Shown: piece by piece, positions 1-8,004 of the stretch
How the letters are laid out: each line of letters opens with the position of its first letter
Position numbering within the stretch: position 1 is the first letter of the stretch
Origin: UKL13-2 sp038206765
GTDB lineage: Bacteria; Pseudomonadota; Gammaproteobacteria; Burkholderiales; Usitatibacteraceae
DNA: 64,000 nt
Assembly (NCBI GenBank): GCA_038206765.1
Contig: JBBRAM010000009.1
Location: 1 to 64,000, forward strand
Direction of reading: 5' to 3'
The notes under the pieces: model-generated
What the model was told of the DNA's origin: nothing
Databases searched by the model: none
What the model saw: only the letters and a program-made list of their open reading frames with translations
Program-made: the position numbers and the translations under genes

Positions 1-78
1 TTCGTCGACTGTATTCGCCCGCCGAATCATCTCGTGGGCTATCTCCAATACATCTACACCAAGCGCTGGTCTGCCCAT
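1..78 (-). CDS. N-terminal fragment of an unassigned protein running off the left edge
   Basis: A reading frame begins with ATG at 76-78 (minus strand) and stays open for 26 codons to the window edge. It starts MGRPALGVDVLEIAHEMIRR. A Shine-Dalgarno sequence GAGGTG lies at 83-88 with suitable spacing, which supports a real start. The fragment is too short to assign. Its helical, charged character reminds me of small helix-turn-helix proteins associated with transposases in betaproteobacteria, but this is only an impression. A large perfect palindrome (146-187) lies in its upstream region. Confidence 0.55.
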   Translation of the reverse strand, partial: MGRPALGVDVLEIAHEMIRRANTVDE

Positions 79-145
79 GTCACACCTCAAAATTTATTAA
101 GAGGGTTATATTATTGCATTAATGATGTGGAAATGGAATAAGATC

Positions 146-187
146 AATTTTTCACTAAGATCAATCAATTGATCTTAGTGAAAAATT
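146..187. repeat. Perfect inverted repeat with 19-bp arms
   Basis: The left arm AATTTTTCACTAAGATCAA (146-164) and its exact reverse complement (169-187) flank the 4-base spacer TCAA. The site is about 70 bases upstream of the minus-strand start at 78. No T-tract follows on the gene side, so it is not an obvious terminator for that gene. It could be an operator, a cruciform, a bidirectional terminator or the end of a mobile element. The remaining bases between 79 and 274 show nothing else I can assign. Confidence 0.8.
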
Positions 188-274
188 AAAGACTTTGTGA
201 AGGTCAATAGTCAGCACATCAGCGGCAGGACGCAATAACCAGCGCGCATTGCACCAAATGCTTCATTCGCCGAC

Positions 275-780
275 GTTTGCGTCATGCGACATAGCCGGGG
301 GTTGCCCGGCGGCAATTTGTCGGAGCATGCCCCGGCCTTTATTTTGCTTTTGTAGAAGCTAAGTAACCAAAGAAAAGCAGCCTGGGTTCGTCATTTTTGT
401 CACGATAAAGCCGTGACAAAAATCCCCTGCGCTATTCGAAGTGACCGGCCGCCGCGGAACCCGTCGCGTGAATTAGCTTTGCGAATAATGCAAAGGCCGT
501 GGCGCACTCTTCAAACAGTCCTCGCGGAAATCTTCTGTTGCTTCTCCCGCATTTGCCTAAGAGTCGGCGATTCTCACCGGATGGCCGCGAGTTAAACGCC
601 ATCTCAAAAATTTGTTATTCAGAACAGTTCTATCGTGAGGAACCTGCTGCTGTGGTGATAGCGCAATTAAAAGATTCCTCGCAAAAACGCTCGGAATGAC
701 AGTGAGTTTTTGTTGCGTTTTGTGCTTATTAAATAGTTTTAACGATATGGCAATAGGCTGAAACGCCGCGCCAGTAATAG
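275..780 (+). repeat. Dispersed repeat, copy A (inverted relative to copy B at 44221-44634)
   Basis: This non-coding stretch can be aligned by eye with the reverse complement of 44221-44634. Shared blocks include ACATAGCCGGGGGT near the start, GTAACCAAAGAAAAGCAGCC at 366-385, CTCGCGGAAATC near 520 and GGAATGACAGTGAG near 700. The block CCGCGCCAGTAATAG closes it at 766-780. Frames inside both copies give related peptides (a KIPCA-RSDRP-RN-SRE pattern), but they lack convincing starts and I treat them as non-genic. The element sits just past the rsmA stop. Repeats with the motif GGTTACTT/AAGTAACC are common between genes in Burkholderiales. Confidence 0.75.
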
Positions 781-792
781 TGTTCCAGCCAA

Positions 793-1563
793 CTACCCAG
801 CCAAACTCTTATCCGCCAACAAAATAAACTCAGCCAACGACAGCGTCTCCGCACGGCGTTTTGGATCAATCCCAAGCGCTTCAATTTCATTGGCGGGAAT
901 GTAAGGCTTTAACGTATTGCTAAGCGTTTTGCGGCGTTGGCCGAAGCCGGCGGTGACGATTTTGGCTAGTTGCGCGTCGTCGGTGGCGCGGGGTCGGTCG
1001 GTGGAGAGGGGCACCATGCGGACGATGGCGGAATTGACTTTGGGCGGCGGAGTGAATGATTCGGGCGGCACATCGAACAGCCGCTTCATCGCGAAGCGGT
1101 ATTGCAGCATCACGGATAGCCTGCCGTAGGCTTCCGTGTCGGGTGCGGCGACCATGCGGTCGACTACTTCTTTTTGCAGCATGAAAGTGGCGTCAATCAA
1201 TGCGTTTTCATATTTTGCAAGATGGAATAAAAACGGCGTGGATATGTTGTAGGGCAAATTGCCGACGCAGCGGAATCGATCACCTAATGGTGCGAAATCA
1301 AAATCGAGCACATCGGTTTCATGCAGCGTGAATTGGCTGGTGGCGAATCGGGCGCGCAATGCAGCCGCCAAATCACGATCAATCTCCACCGCGTGCAAAT
1401 GGTTTAATTTGCCGATCAGTGGCTTCGTGAGTGCGCCGGGTCCGGGGCCGATTTCGATCATCACATCATCGGGCTGGGGTGCGATGGCATTGACGATGCG
1501 ATCAATGATGAGTTGATCGGTTAAAAAATGTTGGCCGAATTTCTTTTTGGCTTTGGGCAGCAT
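793..1563 (-). CDS. rsmA: 16S rRNA (adenine(1518)-N6/adenine(1519)-N6)-dimethyltransferase
   Basis: The enzyme uses SAM to dimethylate two adjacent adenines in the helix 45 loop of 16S rRNA during late 30S assembly. The 256-residue product has the usual family length. The SAM loop GPGPG is at about residues 39-43, the acidic pair ExD follows at 60-62, and the catalytic NLPYN is at 102-106. The ATG at 1561-1563 lies one base after the pdxA stop, so translation is probably coupled. It is the last gene of the lptD-surA-pdxA-rsmA cluster, an order common in Proteobacteria. Loss of this family typically gives kasugamycin resistance. Confidence 0.97.
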   Translation of the reverse strand: MLPKAKKKFGQHFLTDQLIIDRIVNAIAPQPDDVMIEIGPGPGALTKPLIGKLNHLHAVEIDRDLAAALRARFATSQFTLHETDVLDFDFAPLGDRFRCVGNLPYNISTPFLFHLAKYENALIDATFMLQKEVVDRMVAAPDTEAYGRLSVMLQYRFAMKRLFDVPPESFTPPPKVNSAIVRMVPLSTDRPRATDDAQLAKIVTAGFGQRRKTLSNTLKPYIPANEIEALGIDPKRRAETLSLAEFILLADKSLAG

Positions 1564-1564
1564 G

Positions 1565-2536
1565 CTATTTTTTGCGTTGATTCGCTAAATCGATGGCTAA
1601 TTGAATCGCCGCTTTCATGCTGCCGGTATCGATTGCAGCGCCCGCTTTTCCAGCAAGATCGAGTGCGGTGCCGTGATCGACCGAGGTGCGAATAATCGGT
1701 AAGCCCAGCGTGATATTTACGCCTTCACCAAAGCTGGCAAATTTGAGCACGGCCAAGCCTTGGTCGTGATACATCGCCAGCACCGCATCGGCGTGTTGCA
1801 AGTGTTGCGGCGTGAACAGCGTATCAGCGGGCAATGGCCCCGAAAGCCGCATGCCTTCTCGCTTTAGCGCTTCCACCACGGGTGCGATGATGTTAATTTC
1901 TTCCAAACCTAAATGGCCCGATTCGCCCGCATGTGGGTTCAAGCCCGACACCAAAATACGCGGATTGGCAAAGCCAAATTTATCGCGCAAATCGTTATAC
2001 AAAATGCGCAATGTCGTGGTGAGGCTGGCCGCTGTGATGGCAGCGGGAACATCTTTCAACGCCAAGTGTGTGGTGGCAAGTGCGACGCGCAGAATCGGTT
2101 TGCCGCCGACCAACATCATCAACACCTGCGGCGTGTGGGTGCGCTCGGCGAAATATTCGGTATGGCCTAAAAATTTCCCTACACCGGGAACCGCAGCATC
2201 GTTGATGACACCTTTGTGAATCGGCGCGGTAACAACGGCATCATATTCGCTGGCTTGGCAGCCTGAGATGGCGCGGTCAAGCAGGCTCAGCACATACGGG
2301 CTGTTGGCGGGGCTTAAGGTGCCGGGAACCACCGCAGCGGCAGTGGGAACATGCTCAATGGCTAACGATTCAATCGACACCTGATGCAACGCAGCACGTG
2401 CGGCGAGGACATTTTTATCGCCGATAACAACCAACCTAGCGGAAGGAAATAAATCACCAGCTGCCGCCCCAATCAACGCACAAAGATCGGGGCCAATGCC
2501 CGCCGGCTCACCCGACGTGATGGCAATGGTTGGTAT
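1565..2536 (-). CDS. pdxA: 4-hydroxythreonine-4-phosphate dehydrogenase (start codon uncertain, possibly ATA)
   Basis: This NAD-dependent dehydrogenase of pyridoxal 5'-phosphate synthesis oxidises 4-phosphohydroxy-L-threonine, whose product PdxJ then condenses. The family opening IPTIAITSGEPAGIGPDL is present, and metal-binding histidines lie in HTEYFAERT, NPHAGESGHLG and MYHDQGLAVLKF. The conserved protein begins right after the surA stop (2538-2540), where the codon in frame is ATA (2534-2536); this gives 323 residues, the usual length. In-frame alternatives are TTG at 2564-2566 (333 aa), GTG at 2576-2578 and ATG at 2609-2611 (348 aa). All of these lie inside surA and add residues not typical of the family. 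Function is certain, start is not. Confidence 0.95.
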   Translation of the reverse strand: MPTIAITSGEPAGIGPDLCALIGAAAGDLFPSARLVVIGDKNVLAARAALHQVSIESLAIEHVPTAAAVVPGTLSPANSPYVLSLLDRAISGCQASEYDAVVTAPIHKGVINDAAVPGVGKFLGHTEYFAERTHTPQVLMMLVGGKPILRVALATTHLALKDVPAAITAASLTTTLRILYNDLRDKFGFANPRILVSGLNPHAGESGHLGLEEINIIAPVVEALKREGMRLSGPLPADTLFTPQHLQHADAVLAMYHDQGLAVLKFASFGEGVNITLGLPIIRTSVDHGTALDLAGKAGAAIDTGSMKAAIQLAIDLANQRKK

Positions 2537-2550
2537 GTTATTTCTCTTCC
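2534..2550 (-). promoter_or_regulatory. Possible ribosome-binding site and ATA start of pdxA
   Basis: Read on the minus strand, purine-rich GGAAGAG (2550-2544) is followed by a 7-base spacer containing the surA stop TAA, and then ATA (2536-2534) in the pdxA frame. The spacing is ideal, but the match to the anti-Shine-Dalgarno is only partial. AUA starts are rare, so a TTG start at 2566 or translational coupling from surA remains possible. Confidence 0.4.
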
Positions 2551-3998
2551 AAGCGGTATTCGACAAACGCGCGGTCACGCGTCTGACGCAGCCAGTCTTG
2601 GTAGGCTTCATCGGCCTTACGGGCGCGAATGGTGTTGCGTGCTAGCGCGCGGCGACGCTCCTCAGAAACGCCCTCGGTGCGGCGCTCTATCACTTGTACC
2701 AGATGCCAGCCAAACTGGGTCTGAATAGGGCTACTGATCTCGTTATCGCGGAGCTGGTTCATGGTGCGCTCGAACTCCGGCACAGTGTCGCCCGGTGACA
2801 TCCAGCCTAAATCGCCACCCTTGGAGGATGATGGATCATCGGAATGCACTTTTGCCAATTCGGCAAAATCCGCGCCGGCAATAATGCGTTCACGCAGGCG
2901 CTTCAGGCGTTCGCGTGCATCGTCGTCAGTGACACCTTCTTTAGAGCGCAGCAAAATATGGCGGGCGCGTGTTTGCTGGATCATCGGCGTCGCATTGCGG
3001 CCACGTTTGTCGAGTAACTTAACGATATGGAAGCCGTTCGCGCTGCGCAAAATATCGGTGACTTCACCCGCTTTGAGGGTTTTTAACGCCTCCATAAAAA
3101 TCGTCGGCACTCGTCCCGAAGCCTGCCAACCCAAATCGCCGCCTTTCAGCGCGTCTGGTGCGTCGGAATATTGTGCGGAGATTTGTACAAACTCGGCCCC
3201 TTTACGAAGCTCACCTAGCGCTTGCAGGGCACGTTTGCGGCGGATTTCGATCTGCGCCGTGGTGGCTTGTTCGGGCACTTGAATCAAAATATGCGCCAAG
3301 CGGAATTCCTGGTCGGTATTCGCTTCACGGTTTTCCAGCAACAGCTGGGTATCGACTTCAGCTTCGGTGATGCTGATATTGCCTTCAACCTCACGTTCTC
3401 GCAGGCGCTGCATCAATACTTCGCCCCGAATCTCTTCACGAAATTTTTGCCATGCCACGCCGTCTTGCTCCAACAAACGACGGAATTCAGTCATTGACAA
3501 GCTGTTTTCATCTGCTATCCGTTGCAGCGTTTTATCGAGCGTCGCTTCATCCACGCGGACGCCGGTTTCTTTGGCCTCTTGAACTTGGATGAGGTCGTTA
3601 ATCATGCGCTCTAACAACTGCTTTTGGAGTGCTTCCTGCGGTGGCAGCTGCGTGCCTGCTTTTTGCAATTGTTTGACCACGGTGCCAAGCCGGTCGTTGA
3701 GATCATTTGCGGTGATGACTTCGTTGTTGACCACGGCCACGATACGGTCCAACGCAATAATGCCGTTGGTTTTGGCGGGCGCGGTGAGCCGGGTATCTAG
3801 TTTCGGTAGCGATTGTGAGAACGACGGAACGACTGACGGTACACCAGTGGGCGCGGCCGGTTGAACAGGCGTCGCCAGTTGCGCTTGGGCAATGGACGCT
3901 AGGCCTACGAAAGCAACGCCAAACAACGTCGGCAGCAACTTGGCGCAAAGTACTGTTCGACTTTGGGCTAAAAATACGGAAAGGGGATAATTTTTCAT
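2538..3998 (-). CDS. surA: Periplasmic chaperone and peptidyl-prolyl cis-trans isomerase SurA
   Basis: SurA escorts unfolded outer-membrane proteins, including LptD encoded next door, across the periplasm to the BAM complex. The 486-residue precursor has a long signal peptide (about residues 1-39, ending IAQA). A SurA N-terminal helical domain follows (DRIVAVVNNEVITANDL onward), then two parvulin-type PpiC domains. The first starts near RLAHILIQVP (about residue 230) and the second near RARHILLRSKEG (about 345). A C-terminal helix completes the chaperone module. The gene lies 115 bases after lptD in the same direction. Confidence 0.97.
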   Translation of the reverse strand: MKNYPLSVFLAQSRTVLCAKLLPTLFGVAFVGLASIAQAQLATPVQPAAPTGVPSVVPSFSQSLPKLDTRLTAPAKTNGIIALDRIVAVVNNEVITANDLNDRLGTVVKQLQKAGTQLPPQEALQKQLLERMINDLIQVQEAKETGVRVDEATLDKTLQRIADENSLSMTEFRRLLEQDGVAWQKFREEIRGEVLMQRLREREVEGNISITEAEVDTQLLLENREANTDQEFRLAHILIQVPEQATTAQIEIRRKRALQALGELRKGAEFVQISAQYSDAPDALKGGDLGWQASGRVPTIFMEALKTLKAGEVTDILRSANGFHIVKLLDKRGRNATPMIQQTRARHILLRSKEGVTDDDARERLKRLRERIIAGADFAELAKVHSDDPSSSKGGDLGWMSPGDTVPEFERTMNQLRDNEISSPIQTQFGWHLVQVIERRTEGVSEERRRALARNTIRARKADEAYQDWLRQTRDRAFVEYRLEEK

Positions 3999-4113
3999 CT
4001 AAATCTCGTCGTCAATCGGAACATCGGATGCTGCGTAAAGAGGAGTGGAAGCTTTTGTCGTGCGAAGCAGGATGCACCTTGGCAATAAACAATTGCAAAG
4101 CCCAAAAAACGAG

Positions 4114-6651
4114 CTAGTTCGGCGCATCTCGCTCAATAGACCGTTTATAGCCGGAAATGTTCTGCCGCAATGTCTCAATGGGATTCGCGCCGACCCCCAA
4201 ATTAGACAAACCTTTTAACTCAAGCTGAAACTGGATTGAATTAGAGTACTGCTGGGTGGCCGTTGCGAAACGATGCACAATCAGCCGGAATTCCCAGCAC
4301 CCTTGATTATACTCGACCCCAAGGAGTCCTTCGAGCAGTCGTTTATCGGAGAGCGAGTGATTGGCGCGTCCGAGCAGTGTCCAGCCGGGTGCGGCGCTAC
4401 CCAGCGGCCATTGGGCAGCAACATCAATTTGTTTGATCGAATCGCGGGTGAAACGGTAGCCCAAATTAAACAGGCGGCCGTCTACCGCATTGTAACGGGC
4501 GGCAATATTAGATTGCTGGAACTGGTGGCGTGAGGCCGAATACTGGAAGCCGGAATCGAGCGTCCAGTTTTTTGCGATTTGCCCCGATACCGCCATTAAA
4601 AAATCAGAACGGCTCACATCGCCCGAGCGGATGCCGGAAACGCCGAGCACGCTATCTAAGGCGGTGTTGGGCAAGGTGACGCGTTGCGGGCTGAAGTAAT
4701 AACGCTGGCCGATTGACAAACGGATCCGCTCGATGCCGGTTAAGTCCTCGATGAAGCGCGTCGTGACGGCGGCGGTGGCTTGCTTGGCGTCGGCAATACG
4801 GTCGCCGCCGATAAATAAATTTTCATTAAAAATTTGCGAGAAATTGAAATCGCTCACAGACGTAGAAAACACCGGAATTGTCGATTGATTTTTAAACGGC
4901 ACGTACAGCAAGAACAACCGAGGCTCGAGCGTTTGCGTGATGGCCTCGCCGCCAAAGTTGACAGGGCGCTCGAACGCCAGCCCGCTGTCAACGCTGGCAA
5001 TTGGCAACGTGCGAGATTGGCTCTCAAAGCCAGTTTTGTTGCTGGTTAAATCATAACGGGTAGCATGAAAACCGATTTTCGGCATTACAAAACCATAAGG
5101 GCTTTTCAGTGCATAGGCTACGGATGGGTAGAGCAAAATGCGACGGCCACTCACAAGTGTGGGATGGGTGAAATCCGTGAATTCACCCAAGGTATTAAAT
5201 TCAAGTCCCTCGACACGTGCGGGCCTGGCGTTAAAGGTTATTTGCGGCGCCAAAAAATAAGGGCGGACGACGGGTGCCAGCGGGTCTTGGAGAGTCTGGA
5301 AACTCAAAAAGTGGGTGGATAAATTGCCGAAATCAGAAACATAGTTGACGGCGAAATCTCGCGGTAAGTTAGTTTGGGCGGTATTGGCAATGCGGGTGGA
5401 GAGATCACGAAAATAAGCGTCGTCAGACACTTTCAGCGTATTCACGGTTGCGTTCCAGCCTTGCGCGAATTTATCGCCAAACAGGGGGCTTAAAAAATCC
5501 GATAGGTTTTGATAATGCCGCCACCCCAACAAATATCGATTCCGTTTTGCTTTACGGTCATCGGGTAAAAATTCAGCATCAAGTTGCCCCAGCGAACGCG
5601 GGGTCAAATAGCGAAGCTCGTCCGCAATTTGCAAGCCGCGTTTGGTTAATATTTTAGGGGTGATGGTGGTGTCGATATCGGACGCAATATTCCAATAATA
5701 TGGAATCGAGAATTCCAAGCCGCTGTTTGACGAAGTGCCGAAGGTGGGCGATAAAAACCCCGATTTACGGTCGCTGTTAAGTGGGAATGATATGTAAGGC
5801 AAATACAAAATTGGCACGCCTTTAAATTCGACATGGCTGTTGTAGCCTGTGCCGATATTAGTGGTGCGATTTAATTCCAATTCCGAAACGCGCAAATACC
5901 ACTCATCCTGGTTGGGTTTGCAGGTTGTGTAGCTCGCGTTGAACAGACGCTCTTTATCGACACCTTCAAAATTCATTCGTTCGGCGCTGCCCCGCGCTTC
6001 ATAGCGCTGGGTTGGCCGTAGCGTGCTTTTGCCGAAAAAATAATTGGGGCCGAGTAACGTGCCCACTTCCGTATCGAGCTTAAGTTTTAAATCAACGCCC
6101 TCAAAGACATCGCCGTCGCGCAGCATTTTGATTTTACCGGTTGTTGTGGCGGTATCGGTTAGTTGGTCGTAATCAAGCCGCTCAGCGCGCACTTCCATCG
6201 TGTCTTGCGTTAATTTGGCCCTGCCTTCCGCCGTTGCAGTTTTACCGTTAATGCCCTCAATCTTGCTGGCTTCAAGTTCTCGCGGGCCGTCTTTTTTGCG
6301 GGGTCTGGGAATCAACGAGCCCGGTGTGGGGATCGTGCGCTCTGGTTTGGCACCTTCGCGAATGGCTTCGTCGAGTTCGGCTTGGCTGGGGGCGACAAGC
6401 TGTTGCGCCCAAGCGGGGGCGCCCATGCCAACGCTTGCAATGAGCAAGGCTAGTACTGCTAGCACGAGCGGTCGTTGCGCGCAGCGAGGGTGGTGCAGGT
6501 GACGTCTTGGCAATGCGTTGACGCTCAAATTGTCGCTTAATGGTGTCGGCACAGGAAAGTTCGGCAGTAGAGGGGGCGAAATGGTAGCGATAGGGAAATA
6601 ATTAACGACCAGCAAGCTAGAAGACTTAAAACAGCGAATGGTAAACTGCAC
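4114..6651 (-). CDS. lptD: LPS-assembly protein LptD (outer-membrane beta-barrel)
   Basis: LptD, with lipoprotein LptE, inserts lipopolysaccharide into the outer leaflet. The frame shows an N-terminal OstA-like jellyroll (TATAEGRAKLTQDTMEVRAERL and onward), then the long LptD barrel with ILYLPYISFPLNSDRKSGFL and the late IEDLTGIERIRLSIGQRYYF. Only two cysteines are visible in the mature part (TTCKPN and GCWEF), so probably one inter-domain disulfide forms where E. coli has two. The farthest start is GTG at 6649-6651, giving 845 residues, but a signal peptide (LVLAVLALLIASVGMGAPAWA) begins only after about residue 60. A downstream TTG or GTG may therefore be the true start. It is the first gene of the minus-strand cluster. 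Confidence 0.96.
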   Translation of the reverse strand: MQFTIRCFKSSSLLVVNYFPIATISPPLLPNFPVPTPLSDNLSVNALPRRHLHHPRCAQRPLVLAVLALLIASVGMGAPAWAQQLVAPSQAELDEAIREGAKPERTIPTPGSLIPRPRKKDGPRELEASKIEGINGKTATAEGRAKLTQDTMEVRAERLDYDQLTDTATTTGKIKMLRDGDVFEGVDLKLKLDTEVGTLLGPNYFFGKSTLRPTQRYEARGSAERMNFEGVDKERLFNASYTTCKPNQDEWYLRVSELELNRTTNIGTGYNSHVEFKGVPILYLPYISFPLNSDRKSGFLSPTFGTSSNSGLEFSIPYYWNIASDIDTTITPKILTKRGLQIADELRYLTPRSLGQLDAEFLPDDRKAKRNRYLLGWRHYQNLSDFLSPLFGDKFAQGWNATVNTLKVSDDAYFRDLSTRIANTAQTNLPRDFAVNYVSDFGNLSTHFLSFQTLQDPLAPVVRPYFLAPQITFNARPARVEGLEFNTLGEFTDFTHPTLVSGRRILLYPSVAYALKSPYGFVMPKIGFHATRYDLTSNKTGFESQSRTLPIASVDSGLAFERPVNFGGEAITQTLEPRLFLLYVPFKNQSTIPVFSTSVSDFNFSQIFNENLFIGGDRIADAKQATAAVTTRFIEDLTGIERIRLSIGQRYYFSPQRVTLPNTALDSVLGVSGIRSGDVSRSDFLMAVSGQIAKNWTLDSGFQYSASRHQFQQSNIAARYNAVDGRLFNLGYRFTRDSIKQIDVAAQWPLGSAAPGWTLLGRANHSLSDKRLLEGLLGVEYNQGCWEFRLIVHRFATATQQYSNSIQFQLELKGLSNLGVGANPIETLRQNISGYKRSIERDAPN

Positions 6652-6759
6652 CTAGGCTAAATTAAAAACCAAAAAAACCAAAAAAGCCAAAACCCAAAAA
6701 GACCACCGGCGAATAACAAGTAACGCCAGCATCCATCAAGAAAGCAAACCCAGCCCGTC

Positions 6760-7848
6760 ATGCACGCGATTTCAACAAATCTTCAATATTGGCTTGCGCA
6801 ACAGTCGCCGGCATTTGGTATAGCGTTTGATATCGAGCAAGCTCAAATCGAACCACTGGCGATGCGTAGCCATGCTTTACCAATTGCTCACCATTTTCGC
6901 ATAACCGCTGGCGGCGTTACGTATCTGGTTGTTGATTTATCGAGCGGTGGGGGAAAAACCGCAGCGGGTCCCGGCGCACCGAGTTGTCATCATGACCACG
7001 TAAATAGCTTCGTTACCGCCCTGAGAATGCAAGCGGAAGCAGGCCTGCATACGGCAAAAATCATCGCAAAAGAGGCTGTGCACGGCTTTTTGCTACTAAA
7101 CGACATCGGCGGCGAGACCTATTTGCAGGCGTTGACCGAGGGAGTAGATTCGCGCAGCCTGCTTGACCCCGCGGCCGATGCGTTGATTCGCTGGCAGCGA
7201 TGGCAAGCGAATGTGCCATCCAATACGTTGCCAACCATTGATGCCGCGAGGCTAGCGCAAGAATTGCAGTGTTTTGCCGATTTTTATTTGACGAAACACC
7301 TCGGTTTGACATTAAACGACGCGCAACAAAAAATACTCGCGCAGACTTTCTCTGTAATTTCGAGGGCGAATATGGCTGAACAACAAACGCTTGTGCACGG
7401 CGATTTTGTGTTGGAGAATTTGGTGGTTTGCCAGTCTGCTCCTGGCTTAAAGCCCAGTTCTGGCGCGGCGTTTGGGCCGATTAGCCTCGATATTTCGAGC
7501 TTGTACAAAGATGCTTTTTTGTCGTTTGAGGAGGAGCCATTGCTGGACGGCACGATTCGCTATTGGGAAAAAGCGAAAAAAGCCGGGCTGCCCGTGCCAT
7601 CTGATTTCGGCGATTTTTATCGCGATGTGGAATGGATGGGATTGCAGCGGCATTTGTACTTGCTAGGTGCGTTTGCGCGGCAACACCAGCTTGACGGCGA
7701 CGCCCGTTACATCAATGATGCGCAGCGTTTTTTGCGTTACATTCGCAAAACCGGCGAACGCTACATCGCGCTGTTCCCGATGGTGCGGCTGCTTGATGGG
7801 TTAAAAATTGATGACGGGCTGACGCGTAAAGTTGGCGTGTCGTTTTAA
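6760..7848 (+). CDS. AmgK-like sugar kinase of the aminoglycoside phosphotransferase fold, catalytic loop degenerate
   Basis: The protein aligns through its length with anomeric N-acetylmuramate/N-acetylglucosamine kinase AmgK, which is normally divergent from lptD. Family-like blocks include GFLLLNDIGGETYL, the catalytic HGDFVLEN at about 212-219, and the C-terminal DVEWMGLQRHLYLLGAFAR. The segment that is normally PGVLDFQDAVYGPI, carrying the Mg-binding Asp, reads PGLKPSSGAAFGPI (about 228-241) with no length change, so the DFG-equivalent aspartate is gone. The N-lobe also carries a Gly/Ala-rich insertion instead of the usual MDAPP region. The usual partner murU is absent, since pepP follows after 156 bases. 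It may be a pseudokinase, an eroding gene or a protein with a new role. Confidence 0.85.
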   Translation: MHAISTNLQYWLAQQSPAFGIAFDIEQAQIEPLAMRSHALPIAHHFRITAGGVTYLVVDLSSGGGKTAAGPGAPSCHHDHVNSFVTALRMQAEAGLHTAKIIAKEAVHGFLLLNDIGGETYLQALTEGVDSRSLLDPAADALIRWQRWQANVPSNTLPTIDAARLAQELQCFADFYLTKHLGLTLNDAQQKILAQTFSVISRANMAEQQTLVHGDFVLENLVVCQSAPGLKPSSGAAFGPISLDISSLYKDAFLSFEEEPLLDGTIRYWEKAKKAGLPVPSDFGDFYRDVEWMGLQRHLYLLGAFARQHQLDGDARYINDAQRFLRYIRKTGERYIALFPMVRLLDGLKIDDGLTRKVGVSF

Positions 7849-8004
7849 GGACGTTCACCACGGCCGTGTGCGATCATCGCCGCGATTGAATTTTTTCCTC
7901 TTTTTCGAATCAAATTTTGTATTGGATTTGGTTGTATTCGTCTTAAGATCGCACCAACCGTAGAATAGCAACCTACGGAAACCCTTTAAATTTGGAAAAC
8001 GCCC

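Noticed and set aside
413..699. Overlapping plus-strand frames in the dispersed repeat, and their counterparts at 44329-44703
   Set aside because: They lie wholly in repeat sequence, lack ribosome sites and family features, and the matching frame in the other copy has a different start; treated as non-genic.
7393..7490. Frameshift as the cause of the missing DFG-type motif in the AmgK-like gene
   Set aside because: The segment aligns with the family without length change and the other two frames do not restore the motif, so substitutions, not an indel, are responsible.
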